Assembly: GCA_018697195.1 (NCBI GenBank)
Contig: CM031879.1
Location: 48,934,509 to 48,998,508, forward strand
Reading direction: 5' to 3'
DNA from: Certhia americana
Taxonomy: Eukaryota; Chordata; Aves; Passeriformes; Certhiidae
DNA length: 64,000 bases
The notes below the pieces were generated by a model, which saw only the letters and a list, made by a program, of their open reading frames with translations, ran no database searches and was not told where the DNA came from. The position numbers and the translations under genes were made by a program. This document shows positions 23,001 to 31,122 of the stretch, piece after piece. Positions within the stretch are counted from its first letter, which is position 1. Each line of letters begins with the position of its first letter.

Positions 23001-24141
23001 GGGCAGAGATGAATGCACACAGCTGACTTCCTACTTATTTTGCAGCAGGGGATGTGGGTTTAATTTCTCTCCTCAGGACTCTCCATAATGAGTTTGAGCA
23101 CATGTAGACCAAACAGAACTGCTGGTGTTAGGGAACTTGCCCAGGAAATGACACGTTTCTTCTGTATGTCTTTTGTACGTACCCACTCTTCGATGTGTCA
23201 TGGCTCGGGGAAAAGTGCCTTCTGTCTGTGTGGTGGCAGGCAGAAAAGAGGATGTTCTGTCTACTTAAAAGGGGGAGGGATTTTCATGAGTGGAACGGAG
23301 TGACAGATCTTAGAAGGTGTGTTTTGATAAATGTTGATGCCCCGTCTCTCCATAAAGCTTGTTTTAGTGTCCAGTCCTTCATAGGAGGGGTTCATTTACC
23401 TAAGAAGGAAGGTCATCTAACTCACAGGGAAATTTTTGGGGTGGGGAAGTACAGGGTCTGTTTGCATTTTGTAGACTCCTCCCTGTTGGAAGCTCTCTGA
23501 GCCTGTTACCCATAGTTGAAGGCAGCAGTCTTCTTTCTCCCCCCTGTCTTATCCTACTGCTCCATTTTGTTTCCTTTCTGACAGAACTGCTTTGAACTCT
23601 TCAATCCCAACTGCAAAGGGCAGAAGATCAAAGCCTGCAAAACAGATGGGGATGGGAAGGTGGTTGAAGGCAAGCATCAGTCCTACAAGATCTCAGCAGC
23701 CACTCAAGCAGAGCGTGATGAGTGGATTGAGGCAATACGGTGAGGAGAAATTGAGACCCAAGTTGTCTTTTTTCAGCCCCACAGACAAATGGTCACAAAG
23801 TTTATTTGGCTATCTTTTTATCTGAGCTTGAAAAGGGGGGTGGAAGGAAATGTTTGCAGTATAACAACTATTTACCCCTTGACTTCAAACAGTTTCAAGG
23901 TCCCTTCTGGAGAACCTCTAGCCACAGCTAAATTCTCTGCTGTGAGTCTGCAGATCTCCAGTCCTACATTTTGATAAGTGGTGTCTCTGTGCAAGTTCAG
24001 TTAGGTTGTCTGTGCTGCTCTCCATCATTAAATCTCTTACTTTTGCTCCCACTTTCTCTAATTTCCAGGACCAGCATCACACAGGATCCTTTCTATGATC
24101 TGGTTTCTGCTCGTAAAAAAAAGATTGCCAGCAAGAACTGA
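8041..24141 (+). CDS. CYTH4: CYTH4, cytohesin-4 (whole gene, 13 coding exons)
   Basis: Joined exons 8041-8059, 13540-13622, 15987-16087, 16322-16388, 18671-18789, 19166-19246, 19902-20014, 20566-20714, 21710-21821, 22235-22311, 22683-22754, 23585-23739 and 24069-24141 give 1,221 bases, 406 residues, no internal stop, and matching phases at every junction. The protein has a coiled coil (about 14-58), a Sec7 domain (about 75-258) with catalytic glutamate E168 in [17 protein letters not shown], a PH domain (about 271-388) with the phosphoinositide-binding block [11 protein letters not shown], and a C-terminal polybasic tail RKKKIASKN. Cytohesins exchange GDP for GTP on ARF proteins at PIP3-rich membranes. 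The MDLC start, the [17 protein letters not shown] block, the tail and the RAC neighbour point to CYTH4 rather than CYTH1-3. It is about 12 residues longer than human CYTH4 (394, from memory), all near residues 54-66. Confidence 0.96.
8060..13539 (+). other. CYTH4: CYTH4 intron 1 (5.5 kb)
   Basis: This is the longest intron of the gene, running from GTAAGC to a TTTTTTCAG acceptor. It contains a palindrome-rich cluster (9364-9400), a canonical G-quadruplex motif (11473-11498) and a pair of opposed RUNX-type motifs (AACCACA at 11956-11962 and TGTGGTT at 11982-11988). Several long minus-strand open frames between 9.5 and 11.2 kb match no family I know and have no convincing gene structure. First introns of leukocyte genes often hold enhancers. 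Confidence 0.7.
13540..13622 (+). CDS. CYTH4: CYTH4 coding exon 2
   Basis: The exon completes the glutamate codon begun in exon 1 and encodes [17 protein letters not shown] and on to LLDDIK, then stops at AAG|GTAAGG in phase 0. This is the first half of the cytohesin N-terminal coiled coil, which mediates dimerisation and binding of scaffold partners. Charged and hydrophobic residues alternate in heptad fashion and the ending LLDDIK corresponds to LLEDIQ or LLADIQ of other cytohesins. Confidence 0.95.
13623..15986 (+). other. CYTH4: CYTH4 intron 2 (2.4 kb)
   Basis: Ordinary intron sequence with consensus ends. The one structure that stands out is a perfect inverted repeat ATTTATC-ccagt-GATAAAT at 13892-13910, which also forms two back-to-back GATA motifs. 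I see no repeat element or further exon. Confidence 0.65.
15987..16087 (+). CDS. CYTH4: CYTH4 coding exon 3, ends at a GC donor
   Basis: The exon starts after TTTTGCAG with [16 protein letters not shown], the second half of the coiled coil, then runs on through an acidic, polar stretch ([17 protein letters not shown]) much longer than in human CYTH4. It ends CAG|GCAAGT, a GC donor with otherwise perfect consensus. The only nearby GT (16092) would leave phase 0 and put exon 4 into a frame with an early TAA, whereas the GC site leaves phase 2 and joins exon 4 in frame. The intron is only 234 bases long. Confidence 0.92.
16322..16388 (+). CDS. CYTH4: CYTH4 coding exon 4
   Basis: After TTTGCAG, one base completes serine 68; the exon then encodes [20 protein letters not shown] and EK and ends at [18 protein letters not shown] is the hallmark linker just before the Sec7 domain in all cytohesins. 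It joins correctly to exon 3 only if the GC donor is used, and to exon 5 in phase 0. Confidence 0.96.
16389..18670 (+). other. CYTH4: CYTH4 intron 4 (2.3 kb)
   Basis: The intron has GTAGGA and CTTCCCAG ends. The right half (about 17.6-18.5 kb) is AT-rich with T- and A-runs and several TATATTGCAAGG repeats (about 17861 and 17941). I found no transposon signature or extra exon. Confidence 0.65.
18671..18789 (+). CDS. CYTH4: CYTH4 coding exon 5, start of Sec7 domain
   Basis: This exon encodes [19 protein letters not shown] then [20 protein letters not shown] and ends at AG|GTGAGC in phase 2. It is the first helices of the Sec7 domain; [14 protein letters not shown] is nearly invariant among cytohesins. 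The exon starts with GI directly after the [11 protein letters not shown] linker, as in the other family members. Confidence 0.97.
19166..19246 (+). CDS. CYTH4: CYTH4 coding exon 6, Sec7 domain
   Basis: It completes the arginine of GGR and encodes [20 protein letters not shown] then NLVQAL, ending at AG|GTGAGT in phase 2. [20 protein letters not shown] spans the join to exon 7. This part of Sec7 forms helices that pack behind the ARF-binding groove. Confidence 0.97.
19902..20014 (+). CDS. CYTH4: CYTH4 coding exon 7, catalytic Sec7 segment
   Basis: It begins after CTGGCAG with [20 protein letters not shown] and continues [18 protein letters not shown], ending in phase 1 at CAG|GTAGAT. The glutamate of FRLPGEAQ (residue 168 here, 156 in human numbering) is the 'glutamic finger' that displaces magnesium and the GDP phosphate from ARF, and it is intact. 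[11 protein letters not shown] resembles the CYTH4 form (human FATRYCLCNPG, from memory). Confidence 0.98.
20566..20714 (+). CDS. CYTH4: CYTH4 coding exon 8, end of Sec7 core
   Basis: It encodes [20 protein letters not shown] then [18 protein letters not shown] and [12 protein letters not shown], ending at AAG|GTCAGA in phase 0. [15 protein letters not shown] is the second highly conserved Sec7 signature, lining the hydrophobic groove that binds ARF switch regions. Confidence 0.98.
21637..21691 (+). repeat. TTTC/TC microsatellite before CYTH4 exon 9
   Basis: An uninterrupted pyrimidine tract built from TTTC units, then about ten TC units, then mixed CT. It ends 18 bases before the exon 9 acceptor, so it covers the region where a polypyrimidine tract and branch point would lie. 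The actual 18 bases next to the acceptor (accaatgttctgggacag) are poor in pyrimidines. Confidence 0.9.
21710..21821 (+). CDS. CYTH4: CYTH4 coding exon 9, Sec7-PH linker and PH start
   Basis: It encodes [20 protein letters not shown] then [17 protein letters not shown] and the first base of a glycine codon, ending at [18 protein letters not shown] is the autoinhibitory linker that occludes the Sec7 groove until the PH domain is engaged; [10 protein letters not shown] opens the PH domain. In CYTH1-3 an alternatively used 3-base GAG micro-exon follows this point. Confidence 0.97.
22235..22311 (+). CDS. CYTH4: CYTH4 coding exon 10, PH phosphoinositide site
   Basis: Joined to exon 9 it reads [20 protein letters not shown] then CLYYFEYTT, ending ACG|GTAAAG in phase 0. 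The two glycines followed by RVKTWKRRW form the beta1-beta2 loop that grips the inositol phosphate head group. The diglycine form is known in other cytohesins to prefer PIP3. The acceptor reads TTAG|GAG, so a shift by three bases to the next AG would drop one glycine. Confidence 0.97.
22683..22754 (+). CDS. CYTH4: CYTH4 coding exon 11, PH domain
   Basis: It encodes [20 protein letters not shown] then PKKP, ending at CCA|GTAAGT in phase 0. The block [13 protein letters not shown] is conserved in every cytohesin PH domain, and VDDPKKP matches the CYTH4 version (human VDDPKKP; other members read VEDSKKP or similar). Confidence 0.97.
23585..23739 (+). CDS. CYTH4: CYTH4 coding exon 12, PH domain end
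   Basis: It encodes [20 protein letters not shown] then [17 protein letters not shown] and [14 protein letters not shown], ending at CG|GTGAGG in phase 2. [17 protein letters not shown] is diagnostic of cytohesins, and the [13 protein letters not shown] form is that of CYTH4. The last part is the C-terminal helix of the PH domain ([10 protein letters not shown]). Confidence 0.97.
24069..24141 (+). CDS. CYTH4: CYTH4 coding exon 13, polybasic tail and stop
   Basis: After TTTCCAG it encodes [20 protein letters not shown] then ASKN and TGA at 24139-24141. The RKKK cluster is the polybasic tail, which contacts acidic lipids and, in the resting state, helps hold Sec7 in its autoinhibited form. The ending matches human CYTH4 (RKKKIASKQ). 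Confidence 0.97.
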
Positions 24142-25155
24142 ACCCTGATCTGGTTACCGACATCAGAAAGGTGTAGATTATTGGACTGCTTCCCTATCAC
24201 ACTGGGCTCTTCCAGTGAAGGAATTTGGGAGCTTTGGTACCCTCTGCCTCCCACTTGGCAAGTAGATGACTGACAGGACAGCTTTCCCTATTTGCTTCTT
24301 CCCCTTCCAAACTGAAGGCAGAGGCACAGGGTGCGATCCACTGAGGACTGTCAGAACTGTGGGGGCACGGGATTGCCCATGTCCAAACATAAAGGCTCAA
24401 CAGCAACTGGCCTTTGGCTTCTCCCATGTAGCCCCCTACATATGGGGCAGGATCTGAGAGGAAGCAGAAATATCTGCACAGTGTCTCCAGCCCCTCCTGT
24501 TGTCACACTAGACCAGGGTATTTTTCTGTGAGGGACCATGTAGTGCCTCCTGGCATGTCAGTGCTCCTCCTGGAGCAGCTGAGCATGGTCCAGTCAAGTT
24601 TCAGAGCAGAAAGGCCCAGTGGTTTCTCTTCCATGAACAGATGTGTATGGCTGTGGTGTGCAGACCATGAATATTTAGAGACTCACTGTGAAACCAGAGG
24701 TCAAAGGAAGATAAGAAGCATTCTTCAGTTCAGAAGAAACTCTCCCTCTCCCTTCCTAAAGCCCTATGGTGAGGGCTGTAAAGCTGGGAAGTCCCTGCTC
24801 TGTAACCGAGTCACAGATTTTAAAAAGTTAAAGATATTGGATCCCTATTGAACGTAAGGGCTAACTGAGCATCAAGATGCTGTGGGACTAGGAAAGCAGC
24901 TCTGGCTGTTTTGTGTCTCTTCTGGACCACCACAGATTTCCTTAGGGAAGAAACCCAAACACTAGCTCTCCTTCTGGCTGATTGCTCCCCAAAAGATTGG
25001 TTCCTTGAGCATCTCAGAGGCCTGGATTTTGTTTCTGAATTTTTGCAGTCAGATGGAATTTGTTCTCATCTTCATATAGTGGTATCACCTGGAGTCTGGG
25101 GTTTTTTGTCTCTTGTGTAAAGAGAGGAATAAAAGTACTTAAGCCCAAAACTCAG
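24142..25155 (+). other. CYTH4: CYTH4 3' UTR
   Basis: The stretch after the stop contains no other canonical AATAAA before the one at 25128-25133, which would place cleavage around 25145-25155 and give a 3' UTR of about 1.0 kb. Open frames inside it are short and unrelated to known proteins. The end is predicted from the signal only. Confidence 0.7.
25128..25133 (+). promoter_or_regulatory. CYTH4: CYTH4 poly(A) signal AATAAA
   Basis: A canonical hexamer lies 987 bases after the stop codon, followed 60 bases later by a TGTGTGATAAG stretch that could serve as the GU-rich downstream element. It is the first canonical AATAAA after the stop. Confidence 0.7.
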
Positions 25156-25295
25156 GGTAATGTGATCATTTAAGTGATAAAGTCAGAGGCTGTGTGATAA
25201 GAGTATCATGTTCCTGTGCCCAGCAGAGCAGCCTGAGCACCACTGCAGTCTCTTGGCTTTTTCCTTCCTGCAGAGGGCTGTATCTGCCAGGCAAT

Positions 25296-25430
25296 CTGCA
25301 GCGAGGCCAGCACAGCCCGATTATTCATTCCGGCTTTTTGCCTAAGCCACAGGAATGTTGAATTAATTTCAAGAGGCAGGGAGCGTATCTCAGAGTTGAA
25401 GCATGCACTCACCCTGGAGAAGGAATGTGA
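25296..25430. promoter_or_regulatory. possible regulatory element downstream of CYTH4
   Basis: Just past the CYTH4 poly(A) site, the motif CATTCC (25326-25331) and its complement GGAATG (25352-25357 and 25422-25427) occur three times within about 100 bases. This is the core of TEAD (M-CAT) sites. The AT-rich core GTTGAATTAATTTC adds a homeodomain-like site. The texture resembles a conserved non-coding element, but conservation cannot be judged here. Confidence 0.3.
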
Positions 25431-28400
25431 AGGTTTTCTTCTGCTCATGCCTGCAAATGTCTCCTGTGCTGAATCTCTTTGTTACTGATGTGATACAGAG
25501 TGAGTTTGCTGCCCACTGCTCTGGAGCACACATGCTTGCACACACACATTCACTCCTGCTTTGGGTTCAGTGCAGAGAGGCACGCTCATGTCCAGAGGTG
25601 GAAGAGAAGTCAGAATATGGCCCCTTATCTTGGCAATGTCTCCCATATATGTAAGAGAGATACAAATATGTATTTGGCTGGTGAAAGATGCCCCAGATCC
25701 TAGGATTGTAGTGAGAAATGTCTGTTCTAGTGTTTCTCAGGCTTATACTCTGTGACAAAAGCCATCAAAATGTGGTCTGGAGTCTCTATTCTACCCATAA
25801 CCTGGTGCTGGGTGAGGGAATCCACGCTAAGCCCTCCCTACAGTTTACCTAAATAATTCCTATGACAGCAGGGTCTATCCAAGCTCTTCCCAATTTGTCC
25901 TCATCCCCAACCCTTCTAATTCTCTTCAGGCTGCCTATGTCCATTCTCTTCCCTTCTTTCCCTAGATACCCACATACTGCGGAGAAAAATTACTCCCAGC
26001 GGGGACAGGGTGAGAAGTACAACTTGAGAGAGGCAAAACAATGCACAGAGACAGGCAATTGTGTAATTTCCATCCATCAAACTAACCACAAGAGTCAGGA
26101 AGGGTTGGACCATGTTTTGTCTCTCCTAGAAACTGAGGCAGGGAGACAGATAGTAAATTTGAGTTTCCATTGCCTTTCCTTGGCTCCAGCAGAGAAAATG
26201 CATTTCTAAACTCCTTGCTAGGCAATGCCCCAGTCTCCTCAGTGCCATGAACACAATGGAACGTGGAGTTGCCCACCAGCAACACAACACGTGCTCTCTC
26301 TGTGTCCTGACCTCATGCCTGCTGAGTAGGTACCCATGTATTTGGTACTGGCCTGGGTGTCTTGGGACAGGTCTCTCAAACTGACCACCCACTCATGTCT
26401 GTATGCCTTGACAGACTCTCTTGGAGCCCTTAGAAATTTATGAGAGGATGTATTGTGCAACTGGAATGGCATCACCAGGGAACCATCACACATTCTCTGT
26501 GCTGAGGGCAGCTGCAGGAGCTCACCCAGGTACAGACACACAGGCACACACAGAGCCCCTCAGGTGCTCAATCTGTCAGATTGCTATCTGGATGGTACAG
26601 GTATTTCTCTTTCTCTTAGGCAGCATGTGTGGCTCACACAGACATACATGCAGAAGACTGACACTTATTCCCTGCCTGCCGAAGGATTCCTGCCTGCATC
26701 CAGCCTTTCTTTTTCATAATAAATGTCCATCTATTTTCATAAAAGGGCTGGGAGGAGAATACTGCAGATGTGTGGAATAGACCACATCGCTGCATCCTGC
26801 CTCCTCCCTACTCCTTCCTTTCCTCCTATCCCCTGTTTATCAGCTCCTTTTTGGAAGGCTAATACATTTTAAAAAGGCATTCTAGAAATTGTTTGCATCG
26901 ACAGAGATGGAGCAGCTGTGAGGAGAGCCAGCAGCCTCGTGCACTACAGCTTAGGTAGAGAAAATCTCTGTGAGGTGGAGGGGTAGGACAGTGTACAAAT
27001 GGAAGCACACTGGACTGAATTATGGATTGAGAGCGATCAAAGGACATCAGTTGAACCTGTCCTTTGCCAGGGGCTGAATGCTCTTGGTGATGGGGGGTCA
27101 GGAGCAAATGGAGGCAAGACTCTGCATCCAAGTTGGCCAGGATGGTGTTCAGTGGCCAGGTGAGAGCACCCATTAGAGACACTATTCCTGTCAGGCCTGA
27201 AACTGCTCAGCTGTGTGTCACACTGCCTTCAGCACAACTCGAAAATCAAGGAGCTGTTTTCTGTCAGCCAAACAGGGTTATATATACCAGGACTGCCAGC
27301 CTTTTAACTCCCTCTGTGTGAGCACTTGTACCTCACTCCTCCACAGTAGTGCAGGGAGTGTCACCAAGAGGGGGCAACAGTGTTGTCATCTTGTACCACA
27401 AATCCATAGGAATGGAAGGTTATGGACTCAGAGGGATGGGAGCCAGTCTTTTCCCTCTGAGATCAACCCTTTGTGTGGAAAGAAGCACAGTCCCACTGTA
27501 TTGGAGCTGGTTGGAATGGCGCAGTCAGATTTGTGAGCCCAACAGGAGCAGTTCCTCCTGTCTCCCACCACTTATGTCCGGTAGCTGGAAAGCAGCTCAA
27601 TTCCCTAAGTGTGGGGGACCCACTGAGGTACTTCTTCCTTCTTAAAGTTGTTTTTTTTTGAGTGTGCATTTCACACAGAAAGGCCAGACCACAAAGGTAG
27701 AGAGCAGGATGGCTCTCAAAGGCACCATGGCCTCTCTGCTGCACCTTGCTCTCGATCAGTTCTGCCTCCAGCCTGGCAGAGGGCCCATTTGGGGGGCTGG
27801 AGGAAGCCCAGGCAGACAGGGGTTGACACCTGACCAGGATTTCTTGGAGTGTCACTGCTGTCACACTGGCAGTGTCTCTGCTTTAAGTGCCTGTGACAGG
27901 GCCATGCAGCAGTCTCATCTTGCCATGCCATTTCCAATCCTGCTGCCTCTCTGCAATGAAGATGAATGTTGCCTGTCCCGAGTTATCACATTCCCATGTG
28001 TGTGAGCCTGTATGCAAACAGCAGTTTGCTGCTGAAGGCTGGTGCTAGTCGGCCAAGTTGAAGGAGGCTGTGTATGGTGGGGCAGAGGGATGCAAGGAAT
28101 GAGTCAGGGATTGCAGAAGAGTCTGAATCTCTGTGGGTCATCAGTGAGGAAGGGCTGGCACTGACAAGAGCAAGGCTTCCACTTCAGCTCCAGAGCAGGG
28201 GCAGCACAAATGTCAGGTAGATGCAAGGTACCAAAACCCCCTGAGCAGCCTGCAACCTCTGCCACAGCTGCTGTGGCACACAACAGAGGGACACCCCATG
28301 TCTGACAGCTGTCCTCTTCCAAGGGGACAGAGAGTCACATCACTAGATGTGCCAGCCCAACACTTCAGGGAGACAGTGGAGATGGTGCAAGGTGGCCATC

Positions 28401-30654
28401 ACATATGGGCCCTGAAAGGCACAGCCTGTGCAGGGAGAGGACCATATGTCCTGCCAGCACAGCATGCTTTGCTCCTGTACCTTGCTGAAGGGACCTGGCA
28501 AAACTGTCTGGATGGAAAGAACAGAGATAACAGAGGAGCAGGGAAGGGCAATCCTTGTGGGGCTGGACAGCAAGCAATGTGTGGGGAGAGGGGGACAGGA
28601 CAGACTGCAGAGATGTCTTTGGGCTCCTGACCCCTTCAGGGAGAAGCACCACTCTTCACCTTCACTAGGGAAGCACTGCTGTGGCTGTGTTAAGGGACAT
28701 GGCAAGGTGAGTCACTTAACCTCTACTGGAGCTACTAGATTGACCTTACGGGACCTACAGAAGAGTCATTTTCTGCTGCCTCTTTAACTATGGTGGGTGG
28801 CAGCAAGGTTCCTGGAGTTGGCTGAAGAGGTGGTGATTTGTGCAATTAACATCTAATCAGTTCTATGAATATTTATTGCTAGTCAGCAAGCTTCTGAGTG
28901 ACAGTGAAGCCCCATCTGATTGGGATCACATTCACAGATAAGTCAGAGTCTCCTTTGGGGGTCACAGACCTCCCAGTGGGGCAAAAGTTCACAACAGTGA
29001 CCATCCAGCAGTACATGGCAGGCACATGTTCAATGTGGACATGGAAAGCTGTACTGAATCCTTTTTTTGGACAGATGGAAAAACTGAGGTTTTAAAATTG
29101 ACTTGTAGGGGAGAGAAACCTTGAAATAGTCTGAATATATTAACAAACAACACATGGCTGAGTTTGAGCCTGGGTATTTGCTTTTGGTTTTGTTGGATTT
29201 GGTTGTTTGCTTTTTTATTTGTTGGGTTTTTTTTGTATGTGTGCTCTCTCATTTATCTTCTATTGCAACATGGGAGAGAAAATAAAAGGGAGAGAAATCT
29301 AAACCCCTGCAATTGTGTGAAAACTCACATAACAGTCATGAATTTCTTGGAGCTTGTAATTGAGCCTTCCCTCAAAATGGCATAAAGTGTGCAGAAAGCT
29401 GGTATTTTGTTTCCTAGAAAAATACTACTTTGGGGGTCTTTCTGCCTGCAAAATCAGAAATTTTGACCATTTTCAACTTTGTCCAAATTTATGCTGCTTT
29501 CCTGAATCCTTTGTTCTCTCCCTTTATCTTCTCTCTGCTCTAATCCCTCCACCTCACCCTTGCATCTGGCTTCTCTTTCCCATGGTACCTTCCACCTTCT
29601 GGGCTTTGCTCATCCCTCTCCATGATTCACCTTAACAAATCCCCTTTTTCCTGATGCTGCCTCTCCTGCCCTCCTGCTCCCTGGACAGACTCAGCCTGCC
29701 TTGGCAGAGCTCTGGGGAAACCCCCTGTTATTGGTGGAATGTGAGCTGTTAAACCTCAGCCAAACTATTCTGCTCCTGCTGCTCACCTGCAGCTTGGGTT
29801 TGCACTGGAGGTGATGCCAAAAGCCTGTTATTACTTTTTCATTAAATGAAAAAGACACACAGCCCTCCCTGAAAAGGAAGACATACAGATAACAGTGATT
29901 TGCCTGTTGCCTGCTGCCTTCTGACTGAGAAAAACACCCCAAATTCCTGCAGGGCTTCCAGGACCAGCCCTCAGTGGAGGGAGAGGAGCAGAGACAGTTC
30001 TGCACATTTTCACTTTCTGCATGGAAAGGCACTTGTCAATTTTTTGTGCCTGGCTGAGAGAAAATCCTCAGAATTTTCGTCACGGATATCCCCTTCTTTT
30101 TGTGGTATTGTGCTTGGCCTTGAGTGAATATAGGTAGTATGGAAAAAAAAAACCCAAAAGTGAGAGCCAATAATAGACTCAGAATAAACTGCATGGTAAC
30201 AGAGGAAGAAAGAGAAGAGAGGGAAAGGAAGGGAGGGTTGGCAGGTCTAAAGTGGCCTACAATCATAGAGCACAGGGGCTCTGTTGTGTAGAACTCTGTT
30301 TTCCTTGCTGCAGCCCCCCACTTTCCTCACCAGTTGCACCTGGAGCTGTGATTTTATGTCCAGGAGATAATGGCCTGCTTGGTTCCCTCTCCAGAGGACA
30401 TTCAGCAGAAGAAAGTGTGCTTTGGACAGAGAAAAGTTTGAGGACTTCAAGGGAGACAGTAGAAAGGGACAGAGGGGAGCAGGCAGCTCAGTGCCACATG
30501 CTGAGGGGGGGAGAAGTGTGTGTCCTCCAGGTTCCTGGGAATGCCAGCTGACCCCAAATCCCAGACACGCACAGCTCCACATCTCACGGCTTGGTGTCAC
30601 TCCAGTGATGCCTTTACTCTGATACAGTTAGAATTTAGGTAATGGTAGGCAACA
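25431..30654. other. intergenic stretch, no gene seen
   Basis: There is no exon with a recognisable family. The open frames in it, the longest about 130 codons on the minus strand at 27463-27864, look like chance frames. A TG-rich tract lies at about 29175-29245. No transposon was recognised. Confidence 0.6.
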
Positions 30655-31122
30655 CGTTATGGGGTGTGGACCACCAGTAGTCAACCACAGACAGCTAGTA
30701 TTGAGTGGTGTCTCTGTCCTGGGACCCACATTATTTAACATCTTCATTAATGTCAGAGAGAGTGGCATTAATTATAGACTCAGCAAGTTTGCAGGTGACA
30801 CAGCTGAGTGGTGCATTTGACCTGCATTGACACCTGTGGGAAGGAATGTCATCCAGAGGGATCTTTGCAGGTGGCAGATTTAAACTAAGAAGGGCAGATT
30901 TATACTGGGCATAAGGAAGGAACTTCTAAGGCTGAGGGTGGTGAGAGACTGGAACAGGTTTCCCAGAGAAGCTGGGACAATCCCCCATCACTGGGATTGT
31001 TCAAGGCCAGGCTGGATGGGGCTTTCAGCAACGTGGTCTAATGGAAGATGTCTCTGCCCACAGCAGCGGGGGATGGATTAAATGATCTTTAAAGGTCTCC
31101 TTCAAACCAAAACATTCTATGA
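30655..31122 (+). mobile_element. CR1 LINE, 3' part with internal deletion
   Basis: The left part matches the CR1 reverse-transcriptase region in decayed form (TTTAACATCTTCATTAATG, then CAGCAAGTTTGCAGGTGACAC, the remains of the NIFIND and SKFADD motifs). It then jumps to the 3' end (GGAAGGAACTTCT, CTGGAACAGGTTTCCCAGAG, GGCCAGGCTGGATGGGGCTTT) and ends in ATTCTATGA, the CR1 terminal microsatellite unit. Orientation is plus. The frame is broken many times, so the copy is dead, and a large part between the RT block and the 3' end is deleted. Confidence 0.9.

Larger units (their letters stand above)
18790..24068 (+). other. CYTH4: CYTH4 introns 5-12 (329-995 bases each)
   Basis: The introns are 18790-19165, 19247-19901, 20015-20565, 20715-21709, 21822-22234, 22312-22682, 22755-23584 and 23740-24068, all GT-AG. 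Apart from the pyrimidine microsatellite in intron 8, a T-run at about 21055-21066 in the same intron and a short GT run near 22068-22078 in intron 9, I see no repeat, transposon or additional exon in them. In intron 9 I searched for AG-GAG-GT, the pattern of the cytohesin micro-exon, and found none. Confidence 0.75.

Noticed and set aside
8041..24141. CYTH1, CYTH2 or CYTH3 as the identity of the cytohesin gene.
   Set aside because: The N-terminal MDLC, the SIPEDD and VDDPKKP blocks, [13 protein letters not shown], the RKKKIASK tail and absence of the GAG micro-exon all fit CYTH4 better.
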